Positions 45,141-53,437 of a stretch of DNA of 64,000 nt are shown here, piece after piece (the first letter of the stretch is position 1; each line of letters starts with the position of its first letter). Under the pieces are notes generated by a model. It was not told the DNA's origin. It searched no databases and worked only from the letters and a program-made list of their open reading frames with translations. Source of the DNA: Campylobacter lanienae NCTC 13004 (GTDB lineage: Bacteria > Campylobacterota > Campylobacteria > Campylobacterales > Campylobacteraceae). The position numbers were made by a program, and so were the translations under genes. The DNA lies in contig NZ_CP015578.1 in the NCBI RefSeq assembly GCF_002139935.1, positions 1,178,001 to 1,242,000 of the forward strand, in the 5' to 3' direction.

Positions 45141-46285
45141 GAAAAATTTGTGTAATTACAGGCTCTAGGGCTGAGTATGGGCTATTATATTGGCTTATTA
45201 GTGAGCTTAGCATTAGTGATAGTCTAAGACTTCAGCTAGTAGTTACAGGTAGCCATCTAAGAAGCGAATATGGCAATACATATTTAGAAATTCAAAATGA
45301 GTTTAATATCGATAAAAAAGTAGATATATTAAATTTCTCAAACGACGCTCTTGGCGTGTGTAAATCAATGGGTGAAGCCATTAGTAAAATTGGAAAAGCC
45401 TTAAGTGAGCTTAGCCCTGATATAGTGGTTGTTTTGGGTGATAGATATGAGATATTTTGCGCTGCGGCGGCTGCTTTGGTGCTTGGAATTCCTATAGCTC
45501 ATATTCATGGTGGTGAGCTAAGTGCTGGAGCGATAGATGAGGCATTTAGACATAGCATTACTAAGATGGCAAATATCCATTTTACCGCAGCCAAAGAGTA
45601 TGCTAAAAGGGTGGCTCAGCTAGGAGAGGATCCTAAATTTATATTTAATGTCGGTGGAATGGGAATTGAAAATATCAAAAGATTAAAGCTTTTAAGCAAA
45701 AGAAAATTTCAAGACTCAATCAAATTTAAATTAAATAAGAAAAATATCTTAGTTACATACCATCCACTCACTACAAAAAAGGATAGTCAAGATGACTTTA
45801 AAGAGATTTTAAAAGCCCTAAGTGAGCTAAAAGATACAAATATCATCTTTACCAAAGCCAATAGCGATGCTGGTGGAATGGCTATAAATAAAATGATAGA
45901 TGAGTATGTCAAATCCCACCCAAACTCCATCGCCTTTGCCTCTTTGGGTAGCTTAAGGTATTTAAGCGCTTTAAAATATGTAGATATAATCTTAGGCAAT
46001 AGCTCAAGCGGCCTTTTAGAAGCCCCAAGCTTAGGGGTTGCTACTATAAATGTAGGCTCTAGGCAAGATGGTAGATTAAAGGCTTTAAGCGTCATAGATA
46101 CCAAGCCGATTAAATCTCAAATTTTAAAAGCGATAAAACTAGCCTACACTTCAAAATTTCAAAAAATAGTCCAAAAAAAGCAAAATCCATATGGCAACTC
46201 AAAACCTAGCAAAGCCATAATAAAGGTGCTAAAAAATATAAATTTAAAAGGCATAACAGTAAAAAAATTTAAGGATATAGTATGA
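45137..46285 (+). CDS. legG: Hydrolysing UDP-GlcNAc-type 2-epimerase of legionaminic acid synthesis
   Basis: LegG (NeuC2, C. jejuni Cj1328) converts a GDP-activated diacetamido-sugar to the 2-epimer and releases the nucleotide. The 382-residue protein has ITGSRAEYGLLYWL at the start, VVLGDRYEIF with active Asp, AHIHGGELSAGAIDEAFRH (catalytic region) and LGNSSSGLLEAPSLGV. It overlaps legI by 4 bp. Its TGA overlaps the first ATG of ptmE, allowing translational coupling. Confidence 0.9.
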   Translation: MRKICVITGSRAEYGLLYWLISELSISDSLRLQLVVTGSHLRSEYGNTYLEIQNEFNIDKKVDILNFSNDALGVCKSMGEAISKIGKALSELSPDIVVVLGDRYEIFCAAAAALVLGIPIAHIHGGELSAGAIDEAFRHSITKMANIHFTAAKEYAKRVAQLGEDPKFIFNVGGMGIENIKRLKLLSKRKFQDSIKFKLNKKNILVTYHPLTTKKDSQDDFKEILKALSELKDTNIIFTKANSDAGGMAINKMIDEYVKSHPNSIAFASLGSLRYLSALKYVDIILGNSSSGLLEAPSLGVATINVGSRQDGRLKALSVIDTKPIKSQILKAIKLAYTSKFQKIVQKKQNPYGNSKPSKAIIKVLKNINLKGITVKKFKDIV

Positions 46286-47367
46286 GAGATTGGGGGGGGG
46301 TATTGCCCTATGAGCAAAAAGGGTATATTATGGATATAAACTCTATAAAACTAAGCCCAAATAGCACGATCAAAGAGGCATTAAAGATAATAAACAATGG
46401 TGCTTTACAAATGGCTTTGGTCGTAGATGAAAATGGAGCGCTCCTAGGCACGATAAGCGATGGAGATATCAGGCGTGGACTACTAAATTCAATGGAGCTT
46501 ACTAGTAGCATTGAGAGCCTATACTACCGCACGCCGATCATCTCAAATTCCCCCATAATCCCAGCTTCTATCCTGACAAAAGCAAAAGCCAAAAATATCC
46601 GCTACATACCAATTATAGATCAAAATGGCATAGCAATAGCGATCAAAAATATCTATGAATCAAACAAAACAAAGCCAAATCAAGTGGTATTGATGGCAGG
46701 CGGGCTTGGTATGAGACTTCGCCCACTTACTAGCAAAATCCCAAAGCCAATGCTCCATGTAGGGCCAAAGCCCATTTTACAAACCATAATCGAAAGCTTT
46801 ACTTCTTATGGATACCTAAATTTTACAATATGTGTTAATTACCGCTCAGAGATTATCAAAGAGTATTTTGGCAATGGAGATAAATTTGGTATCAATATCA
46901 GTTACATTCACGAGAGCAAACGACTAGGAACAGCTGGGGCTTTAAGCCTTATTGATAGACCACAAGATGAGTTTTTCGTGATGAATGCTGACCTGCTAAC
47001 TAACGCTGATTTTAGCAAACTTCACGACTATCACAACGCTCACAAATCCATAGCCACAATGTGCGTGCGAGAGTATGAGATGCAAGTGCCTTATGGGGTT
47101 GTAAATTTAGATGATAACACCATAAAATCCATCACAGAAAAGCCAAAATCCAAATTTCATGTAAGTGCTGGAATATATATGCTAAAGCCACAAATTTTGG
47201 ATTTAATAGATAAAAATAGCTATCTTGATATGCCAGATCTATTTAATCAACTAGCCGCTAAAGGCCTTAATCCAAAGGCCTATCCAATTAGCGAAAAGTG
47301 GCTAGATATAGGTAGAATCGAGGAGTATAATACCGCAAATGAAATTTACAATGAGTTTTTCTCATGA
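46282..47367 (+). CDS. ptmE: CBS-domain nucleotidyltransferase PtmE, G9 tract at 5' end
   Basis: PtmE (C. jejuni Cj1329) makes GDP-glucosamine for the GDP-based legionaminic route. Two CBS units come first (about residues 25-125), then a nucleotidyltransferase with VVLMAGGLGMRLRPLTSKIPKPM (residues 135-155). The longest start, ATG 46282, overlaps the legG stop, and four codons later enters nine Gs at 46292-46300. An internal ATG at 46330 begins MDINSIKLSPN, with AAGGG 6 nt upstream, and looks like the ancestral start (345 residues). With nine Gs the upstream start is in frame; eight or ten Gs put it out of frame. Start choice is thus uncertain and probably phase-variable. Confidence 0.85.
   Translation: MRDWGGVLPYEQKGYIMDINSIKLSPNSTIKEALKIINNGALQMALVVDENGALLGTISDGDIRRGLLNSMELTSSIESLYYRTPIISNSPIIPASILTKAKAKNIRYIPIIDQNGIAIAIKNIYESNKTKPNQVVLMAGGLGMRLRPLTSKIPKPMLHVGPKPILQTIIESFTSYGYLNFTICVNYRSEIIKEYFGNGDKFGINISYIHESKRLGTAGALSLIDRPQDEFFVMNADLLTNADFSKLHDYHNAHKSIATMCVREYEMQVPYGVVNLDDNTIKSITEKPKSKFHVSAGIYMLKPQILDLIDKNSYLDMPDLFNQLAAKGLNPKAYPISEKWLDIGRIEEYNTANEIYNEFFS
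46292..46300 (+). repeat. Poly-G tract (G9) at the 5' end of ptmE
   Basis: Nine consecutive G residues lie ten bases after the upstream ptmE ATG. Tracts of about eight or more Gs are the classic phase-variable contingency repeats of Campylobacter. In this sequence the count keeps the upstream ATG in frame. Eight Gs would give a stop (TAA) just after the internal ATG; ten Gs would give a TGA after about ten codons. Confidence 0.9.
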
Positions 47368-48257
47368 GAGCACTCATCATCTCTATGGGCTCAATCGGGC
47401 TTAGACACTATGAAGTGCTAAGTAAAATGGGGATAAAAGCCCACGCCATATCATCACAAAATATAGAAAATATCACTATTTACAAAGATTTACATGAGGT
47501 AAATTTAGAGATATATGACTACTTCATCATCGCTTCTGCGACGCATCTGCACTATGAGCATTTAAGCTATATTGACTCTAAAGTATCTGGTAAAATCATA
47601 CTTTGTGAAAAGCCGTTATTTGATAAATTTAAGCCATTTAGCCCAAATAATCAAATTCTAATTGGCTATAATCTTAGATTTCACCCTTTGATATTAAAGC
47701 TAAAAAATATGCTAAAAAATGAAAAAATTCTATCCATTGAGGCACGATGCGGTCAATATCTACCTTCTTGGCGAAATAGGGATTATACCAAATCATATAG
47801 TGCTTATAAAGAGCGTGGTGGTGGGGTTTTGCTAGATCTTAGTCATGAGATTGATTATATCAGATTTTTATGTGGATTTAATCTAGAATTAATCAAAGGC
47901 GTTCAAGATAAAATTTCAAATTTAAACATCACAAGCGATGATATATCAATGATATTAGCTCGCTCTAATGGTGCTTTAATCAATATTAGCCTAAACTACC
48001 TAAGCAAAGTGGCAAATCGCCAAATTTTCGTTGAGACAAATGATAATAGCTATCATCTTGATCTTATAGCAAATGAGCTTAAAATCACTAATAAAGATGG
48101 ATTAACCACGCTAATCAATGAGCCAAATTTAGATAGAAATGCTCTATTTATGGCTATGCACGCCGATGCTTTGGGCTTACAAAAATATATATGTAAATTG
48201 AATGAAGCTCTAGATACAATGAGATTAATAGATCAAATTCAAAAGGATAATAGATGA
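47364..48257 (+). CDS. ptmF: Gfo/Idh/MocA-family oxidoreductase PtmF
   Basis: PtmF (C. jejuni Cj1330 position) is assigned to production of the GDP-sugar precursor in the legionaminic pathway. The 297-residue protein begins RALIISMGSIGLRHYEVL, a dinucleotide-binding start. It has CEKPLF near residue 78 (the catalytic-lysine motif EKP of this family) and GGGVLLDLSHEIDYIRFLCG near 155. It overlaps both neighbours by 4 bp. The chemistry is inferred from the family and operon; direct evidence of its step is limited. Confidence 0.82.
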   Translation: MRALIISMGSIGLRHYEVLSKMGIKAHAISSQNIENITIYKDLHEVNLEIYDYFIIASATHLHYEHLSYIDSKVSGKIILCEKPLFDKFKPFSPNNQILIGYNLRFHPLILKLKNMLKNEKILSIEARCGQYLPSWRNRDYTKSYSAYKERGGGVLLDLSHEIDYIRFLCGFNLELIKGVQDKISNLNITSDDISMILARSNGALINISLNYLSKVANRQIFVETNDNSYHLDLIANELKITNKDGLTTLINEPNLDRNALFMAMHADALGLQKYICKLNEALDTMRLIDQIQKDNR

Positions 48258-48955
48258 GTGATATACTATGTACCATCTGTGCTAGGGGCGGTAGCAAGGG
48301 AGTTAAGAATAAAAATATCCGCCAAATTGCTGGTCTCCCATTAATTGCCCACACAATAAATCAAGCTAGAGAGTGTGGACTATTTGATCACATAGTTATC
48401 AGCACGAATAGCGATGAGATAGCTAGCGTGGCTCAAAATTATGGTGGTGAAGTATTTTTCAAGCGAAATGAAAATCTAGCTAGTGATAACGCTGGGAAGA
48501 TCCCTGCTATCCGTGATGCGCTAATTAGATCGCAAGAGCATTATAAGCGTGAATTTCCTTATATAATAGACCTTGATGCCACTTCGCCACTTCGATTAGC
48601 TAGTGATATCAATAGAGCTTTTAAGCAGTTTATAGATGATGATAATGATATCCTAATCACAGCCGCACCTAGTCGCCGTAGCCCATACTTTAACCTAATA
48701 GAGAGGCAAATTGATGGCACAATAAATTTAAGCAAACCACTCCCAAATGCGATTTTACGCAGACAAGATGCACCGCAAACCTATGATATGAACGCCTCAA
48801 TCTATATATGGAAATCTCAAATTTTATTAAATCACGATGAGCTATTTTTGCCTAAAACTGGACTATACATAATGCCTCAAAATCGCAGCATTGATATAGA
48901 TGATGAGCTAGATTTTATGATTGTAGAGCAAATTTTAAGGAGTCAAAATGCTTAA
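48254..48955 (+). CDS. ptmB: CMP-legionaminic acid synthetase
   Basis: PtmB (LegF, C. jejuni Cj1331) activates legionaminic acid with CMP. The 233-residue protein has CTICARGGSKGVKNKNIRQI at the start, the cytidylyltransferase signature, then GLPLIAHTI and STNSDEIASVAQ. It is distinct from PseF by the GSKGVKNKN motif, as in NeuA/LegF proteins. It overlaps ptmF by 4 bp and ptmA by 8 bp. Confidence 0.9.
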   Translation: MSDILCTICARGGSKGVKNKNIRQIAGLPLIAHTINQARECGLFDHIVISTNSDEIASVAQNYGGEVFFKRNENLASDNAGKIPAIRDALIRSQEHYKREFPYIIDLDATSPLRLASDINRAFKQFIDDDNDILITAAPSRRSPYFNLIERQIDGTINLSKPLPNAILRRQDAPQTYDMNASIYIWKSQILLNHDELFLPKTGLYIMPQNRSIDIDDELDFMIVEQILRSQNA

Positions 48956-49682
48956 AGATAAAGTAGTAGTAATAATAGGTGGCTCAGGACTAATCGGCAA
49001 GGCCTTTGTAAGCGCCACTATCCAAAATCACGCCACAACAATCAACGCCGATATATCCAAACCAAATTTAGAACAAAAATGCGATTTCATAAGCACAGAT
49101 ATCACAAACCAAAACTCACTAGATAATCTAATAGAACAAGTTAGCCAAAAATATGGCAAGATAGATGCTGTGGTAAATTCAGCCTATCCTAGAACCAAAA
49201 GCTTTTCAAATCACTTTTTTGATGTGGATTATGAGGATTTTTGTCTAAATACAAATTTACAGCTTGGTGGGGCGTTTTTGGTGATGCAAAGATTTGCTAA
49301 ATATTTCAAAACTCAAGGATATGGCAATATAATCACACTCTCATCTATCCAAGGCGTGGTCGCTCCTAAATTCCAAACCTACAAAGGCACGCAAATGAGC
49401 TCACCAGTAGCTTATAGCGCTATCAAAGCGGGCGTAATCCACCTAAGTCGCTACCTAGCTAAATACCTAAAAGGGAGCAACATTAGGGTCAATTGTATAA
49501 GCCCAGGGGGAATTTTGGATAATCAAAATGAGATATTTTTAAAACAATATAAAGATGTCTGCCTAAGCAAGGGAATGCTCGATCCTAGCGATATTTGCGG
49601 GGCTTTGATATTTTTGCTTAGTGATTATAGCGAGTTTATCAATGGGCAAAATATCATAGTTGATGATGGATTTTGCTTATAA
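48948..49682 (+). CDS. ptmA: Short-chain dehydrogenase PtmA
   Basis: PtmA (C. jejuni Cj1332) is an SDR-family enzyme in the GDP-sugar branch of legionaminic acid synthesis. The 244-residue protein has the nucleotide-binding VVIIGGSGLIGKAFV, catalytic Ser in TLSSIQGV, and the YSAIKAG motif (Tyr-x3-Lys) near residue 163. It ends the tightly overlapped legI-to-ptmA block. Campylobacter PtmA was first described as needed for flagellin post-translational modification. Confidence 0.88.
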   Translation: MLKDKVVVIIGGSGLIGKAFVSATIQNHATTINADISKPNLEQKCDFISTDITNQNSLDNLIEQVSQKYGKIDAVVNSAYPRTKSFSNHFFDVDYEDFCLNTNLQLGGAFLVMQRFAKYFKTQGYGNIITLSSIQGVVAPKFQTYKGTQMSSPVAYSAIKAGVIHLSRYLAKYLKGSNIRVNCISPGGILDNQNEIFLKQYKDVCLSKGMLDPSDICGALIFLLSDYSEFINGQNIIVDDGFCL

Positions 49683-49695
49683 AGCTTAAATTAGT

Positions 49696-49701
49696 TATAA
49701 T
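49696..49701 (+). promoter_or_regulatory. Candidate -10 element for the poly-G methyltransferase gene
   Basis: TATAAT in the context AGTTATAATCAAAC lies 24 bp upstream of the ATG at 49725. It suggests separate transcription from the leg operon, although readthrough is possible. Confidence 0.4.
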
Positions 49702-49724
49702 CAAACAAATTTTAAAGGAGAAAA

Positions 49725-50417
49725 ATGGATAATTCACTATCAGCATACATTACAAAGTATGATACACAGGGCTACGGCTTAGAGTTTCCTGATGGACATG
49801 TTATTAGATTTTATGAGAGAATTTTAAATTTCGCTCTTAATAAAACTAGTGGAAATCTATTAGATTTTGGTTGTGGTAATGGGGTTCATTCTAAATATTT
49901 TGCTAAGCGTTCAGGGGGGGGTATAAGGCCATTTGGCATAGATATTGTGCCAAGCTTAAAGCAAATTTGGCATAATGATCCCCATATAGATCAAGATAAT
50001 TTTCATATAATCGAGCCAAATAGCTCATTTGCTCATCTATTTAAACAAAAAATGGACTTCATCTTTGCTAATCAAAGTTTATACTATCTTAGCAAAAATC
50101 ACTTCGAAACTACCATAAAAGAGCTTTATGATATCTGTAATGATGGCGCCATAATCTTTGCTACAATGATGGCAAATGAGTGCTATGATATGTATCAAAA
50201 ATCCACCCCACTACCAAATGGCTTAACCCATATCCAAGGCACCCCCACAGGTAGAATGAGCGAGGACTCATATATTAAATTTACTAAGGATATAGAGCAG
50301 TTAAAAGATGATTTTAAGCTATTTGAGCCACTATATTTTGGTGATTATACGCCGATTAATCTATATAATTTTGAAGGTAGCTCAAGGCATTTTATATTTA
50401 TTGGTAAAAAAATTTAA
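49725..50417 (+). CDS. Phase-variable SAM-dependent methyltransferase (PtmH-like)
   Basis: The 230-residue protein has a class I methyltransferase motif LLDFGCGNGVHSKYFAKR (near residues 44-62) and continues with PFGIDIVPSLKQIW and IFANQSLYYLSKNHF. Between them are Ser63-Gly-Gly-Gly coded by eight Gs at 49914-49921, located at the SAM-binding loop. As written the frame is open (ON). A G7 tract gives a TAA after Val, and G9 also shifts into a stop. The C. jejuni equivalents Cj1325/1326 (ptmH) carry a poly-G tract in the same flagellin-modification locus. It probably methylates a legionaminic or pseudaminic acid derivative. It has AAAGGAG and its own -10 upstream. Confidence 0.82.
   Translation: MDNSLSAYITKYDTQGYGLEFPDGHVIRFYERILNFALNKTSGNLLDFGCGNGVHSKYFAKRSGGGIRPFGIDIVPSLKQIWHNDPHIDQDNFHIIEPNSSFAHLFKQKMDFIFANQSLYYLSKNHFETTIKELYDICNDGAIIFATMMANECYDMYQKSTPLPNGLTHIQGTPTGRMSEDSYIKFTKDIEQLKDDFKLFEPLYFGDYTPINLYNFEGSSRHFIFIGKKI
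49914..49921 (+). repeat. Poly-G tract (G8) inside the methyltransferase gene
   Basis: Eight consecutive Gs encode three glycines next to the SAM-binding motif. The present length keeps the gene in frame; a gain or loss of one G truncates the protein at about one third of its length. This is a typical Campylobacter ON/OFF switch. Confidence 0.9.
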
Positions 50418-50425
50418 GATAAATC

Positions 50426-50461
50426 TCTCTAAATTTGCTAAATTCATAGCAAATTTAGAGA
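50426..50461. terminator. Bidirectional terminator between methyltransferase and fliY
   Basis: TCTCTAAATTTGCTA, loop AATTCA, TAGCAAATTTAGAGA form a perfect 15-bp stem between convergent genes. T-rich tails are short on both sides, but the stem is long and the position ideal. Confidence 0.8.
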
Positions 50462-50472
50462 CAATAAGAAAT

Positions 50473-51306
50473 TTATTTGAGTTGTTCTAAGCGCTCTTTT
50501 TTACTGCCGATTTCTGTGATTTGGACACCGAAGTTACCATCTACAATCACCACTTCGCCAAGGGCAACTGGCTTATCACCTATTAAGACTTCAAGCGGAT
50601 CATTTGCTAGCTGATTTAGCTCAATAACAGAGCCAATATCCATAGACAATACATCTTTTAATAGCATTTTTTTAGATCCTATGCGCACCCTAATCGGTAG
50701 CCTTACATCCATAATTAGCCCGATATTTCTAATCTCATCGCTTAGATCGTGCTTCTGCTCTGATTTATTCTCTTTTTGGTTTGAAGATTCTGCTTTATGA
50801 AAGTATTTATAAAACGCAAAATCAATACAAACCCCCATCATCTCGCTTAAATTCGCTATACCAACTTGATACAAAAACATCTTTTCAAATGAGGTAAAAT
50901 CCAAAATTTGATTCTCATCGATATACTTAACTGCGTTGATAGTGAAATTTATCTTTGGCATATCCTTAGCCGCACCAAGGCTAGTTGTGATAGCGCTTAG
51001 CAAATTCGAAAATATCTCTTTTGCAGCATCTAGCTCATCATCGCCGATTACTACATTGCCTGTTGGCTCTTCTTCGCCTAGCATCAAGTCATTTATCGCA
51101 GTCAGCAAAAGTGGAGAAGCTACGATATTCATCTTGCCATTTATATCGCCACTTAGAGCTATATTAGCTATTACAACTGGGGTTTTAATCCCATTTTGCG
51201 TTGGGGCATCGTATTCAGCCGGATCTGATATCTGCGGCGTAGCACCTGTTAATCCCTCTATTGTCGCACTCAATTCATTTTTGAAAATCTCAAAAAATCT
51301 AATCAT
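50473..51306 (-). CDS. fliY: Flagellar motor switch phosphatase FliY
   Basis: FliY is a C-ring protein and putative CheY-P phosphatase. The start is put at the ATG at 51306 (MIRFFEIFKNELSATIEGL); seventeen codons upstream in the longest frame lie within fliM. The 277-residue protein has a CheC-like segment near 70-110 (GEEEPTGNVVIGDDELDAAKEIFSNLLS) and a C-terminal SpoA/FliN domain (VRLPIRVRIGSKKMLLKDVLSMDIGSVIEL). It overlaps fliM by 8 bp. The Shine-Dalgarno GAGG falls in the acidic tail codons of fliM. Confidence 0.92.
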   Translation of the reverse strand: MIRFFEIFKNELSATIEGLTGATPQISDPAEYDAPTQNGIKTPVVIANIALSGDINGKMNIVASPLLLTAINDLMLGEEEPTGNVVIGDDELDAAKEIFSNLLSAITTSLGAAKDMPKINFTINAVKYIDENQILDFTSFEKMFLYQVGIANLSEMMGVCIDFAFYKYFHKAESSNQKENKSEQKHDLSDEIRNIGLIMDVRLPIRVRIGSKKMLLKDVLSMDIGSVIELNQLANDPLEVLIGDKPVALGEVVIVDGNFGVQITEIGSKKERLEQLK

Positions 51307-52408
51307 CGTAGTCATCCTCTTCTTCGTTATCTTCGTCGCTATCTTCTTCAGGCTCATTATATGCCATTAACTTAGCTTTTCTATCCTCTTCGTATTGTTC
51401 TAAGATCGCTTTTATCTCATCTCTATCAGTTTTGATAAGCTCTTCTAATTTAATAGATTTGCTAAAGCGATGAATTCCAATCTGGGCTAAGAATACCTCT
51501 TTTTTGTCTATACAAACTATAGCTTTGTCATCGGCATTGCGATCAAGCCTTAATATATCGCCAACTTCTAAATTCAAAAACTCACTCACACTAATCACAG
51601 TCTTACCCAAAATCGCCTCATATAACACCTCAGCACGACCAATTAAGGTTTTAAGCTCTTTGTTACGGCTCTTTTTCGCACTGGTTTCGCCAAGCATAAT
51701 ATCACGATTAGCAAGGCGACTTAAAATCGGCTCAAGATAGATGACTGGATAGCATAAATTTATCATCCCACTTGAGTTTCCGATGATAATCTCCATAACA
51801 ACCATAATGACAATCTCATTTTGGCTAACGATTTGGACGACATTTGGACTAGACTCTTTGGCTTCGACATTTGGATACATATCTGTAATCATCGACCACG
51901 ACTCTTTAAGCCGTTGCATAATAATACGCAAAATCGCATCCAAAAGATTAACCTCGATATCAGTTAGCTCTCTATTATTACTATCAAATCCATCGCCATT
52001 GCCACCAAGAAGTCTATCTATCATAGGAAATGCGATACTAGGATTGATCTCTAAGACGCAGTTTCCATCAAGTGGCTTGATAGAAAATACATTAAAGCTA
52101 GTTGGACTTGGCAAACTCATCAAAAACTCACCATAAGTCATCTGATCAACCGAGTGAAGCCTAATCTCAACGATACTACGCATAATGCTTGAAATTTGTG
52201 ATGCTAGATTTCTAGCTAATTTATCATGTATCCCCTTAACTGCTCTTAACTGCTCTTTACTAACCCTATTTGGGCGTTTAAAGTCATATATAACAACCTG
52301 TTTAGGCTCTTCTATGTGCTCTGGGATATCAGCACTCTGCCCATCTCCATCATCATCTACAACTTGTAAAAGCGCATCTATCTCCTCTTGACTTAAAATA
52401 TCTGCCAT
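51299..52408 (-). CDS. fliM: Flagellar motor switch protein FliM with acidic tail
   Basis: FliM is the C-ring protein that binds CheY-P. The 369-residue protein begins ADILSQEEIDALLQVV, the conserved CheY-binding helix. It has GGNGDG near residue 140 with surrounding FliM motifs and a C-terminal SpoA domain (SVSEFLNLEVGDILRLD near 275). The last sixteen residues are almost all Asp and Glu (13 of 16), an unusual tail beyond the SpoA domain. It shares 1 bp with the fliA stop and 8 bp with fliY. Confidence 0.94.
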   Translation of the reverse strand: MADILSQEEIDALLQVVDDDGDGQSADIPEHIEEPKQVVIYDFKRPNRVSKEQLRAVKGIHDKLARNLASQISSIMRSIVEIRLHSVDQMTYGEFLMSLPSPTSFNVFSIKPLDGNCVLEINPSIAFPMIDRLLGGNGDGFDSNNRELTDIEVNLLDAILRIIMQRLKESWSMITDMYPNVEAKESSPNVVQIVSQNEIVIMVVMEIIIGNSSGMINLCYPVIYLEPILSRLANRDIMLGETSAKKSRNKELKTLIGRAEVLYEAILGKTVISVSEFLNLEVGDILRLDRNADDKAIVCIDKKEVFLAQIGIHRFSKSIKLEELIKTDRDEIKAILEQYEEDRKAKLMAYNEPEEDSDEDNEEEDDYDD

Positions 52409-53112
52409 TAAAAGCCTAGCCTTTCTCTAATTTTGGTTATAAGTCTTTTGTGAATTTGACTAATCCTAGACTCTGTTATATTTAAAATTTCACTTATCTC
52501 TTTTAAGCTCAACTCTTCATAATAATATAGCTGGATTATCATCTGGTCACGCTCACTAAATTCATTTAAAATCAATTTAATATGCTCTATTAGCTCATCT
52601 TTTTCTATCTGTGCTTCTGTATTATACTCACTTAATAACTCATATTGATCTTCTAAACGCAAAACAGATGCTATATCGCTTAAATTCCTAGCCTCTTTGA
52701 TCTTGCTTATATCTTCATTTAAGGTTTTAGCGAGATATTCATCGCTTGGTTCGCTTTGATGTTTATTATAGTATTCATCTACTAAGCGATCTATATCTTT
52801 GACTAATTTACGGCTATTTCTACTTATATTATCAAGAGTGCGAAGGTAATCTAACATCGAGCCATAGACCCTTTGCTTGACATAACCCCAAAAATTATCA
52901 TTTTGACTCTTGTCATAACTATGACTTAGCCTTACCATAGCTTCGCTCCCTACGCTGATTAGATCGCTAACTTCCACCGAGCTAGGCAAACGGGATTTAA
53001 GTCTATAAGCCATAGCCTTTAGAGCTGGCATATAGGCAATTACTAAATCATCTTGCTCTTTTTTAATTTGAGATTTATATATATCAAGCTGCTTTTGCTT
53101 TGCGTAGTTCAT
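52408..53112 (-). CDS. fliA: Flagellar sigma factor FliA (sigma28)
   Basis: FliA directs late flagellar genes such as flaA. The 234-residue protein has region 2 (ISVGSEAMVRLSHSYDKSQNDNFWGYVKQRVYGSMLDYLR, shown in part), region 3, and region 4 helix-turn-helix (LSLKEISEILNITESRISQIHKRLI near residues 195-220). The start at 53112 overlaps the preceding gene by 29 bp; AGG lies about 9 nt upstream. Length is normal for FliA. Confidence 0.95.
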   Translation of the reverse strand: MNYAKQKQLDIYKSQIKKEQDDLVIAYMPALKAMAYRLKSRLPSSVEVSDLISVGSEAMVRLSHSYDKSQNDNFWGYVKQRVYGSMLDYLRTLDNISRNSRKLVKDIDRLVDEYYNKHQSEPSDEYLAKTLNEDISKIKEARNLSDIASVLRLEDQYELLSEYNTEAQIEKDELIEHIKLILNEFSERDQMIIQLYYYEELSLKEISEILNITESRISQIHKRLITKIRERLGF

Positions 53113-53428
53113 GCTTTTTACCTGATTTTTTGAGCTTTTGGTCTAAGTGTAAAACAATACTATCAAGCTTACGCTCTCTAATAGCAAGCTCTGTAATGAG
53201 ATAATCATTTATCTCTTCGTGATGCTCTTTGTTAAATATCTTTAGACCAATCTTTTTGGCATCTATATAGTTCATAACCACAATATGGATGATAATATAG
53301 AAAAAAAATGTGATAAGCAAGGTATAAACAACAATCTCTACAGGATCTTCGATCTTAAGGATAACAAACATAAGACCTACGAAAAATCCACACACTGTAA
53401 AAAATGCTATATAATTATCTGCTCTCAC
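53084..53428 (-). CDS. Small membrane protein between flhG and fliA (Cj0062c-like)
   Basis: No function is known. The 114-residue protein has two hydrophobic segments (residues 7-25 and 30-52, the second ending FFFYIIIHIVVMNYI) followed by a charged coiled-coil-like tail (residues 60-114, KEHHEEINDYLITELAIRERKLD). It lies in the flhF-flhG-orf-fliA-fliM-fliY block conserved in Campylobacter, overlapping fliA by 29 bp. Position suggests a flagellar role such as assembly or FlhG-related control, but this is inference. Confidence 0.75.
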   Translation of the reverse strand: MRADNYIAFFTVCGFFVGLMFVILKIEDPVEIVVYTLLITFFFYIIIHIVVMNYIDAKKIGLKIFNKEHHEEINDYLITELAIRERKLDSIVLHLDQKLKKSGKKHELRKAKAA

Positions 53429-53437
53429 AAAATTCCT

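Noticed and set aside
46282-46300. Frameshift or assembly error at ptmE
   Set aside because: The frame is open at G9 and the tract is a typical Campylobacter contingency repeat, so phase variation is the simpler reading.
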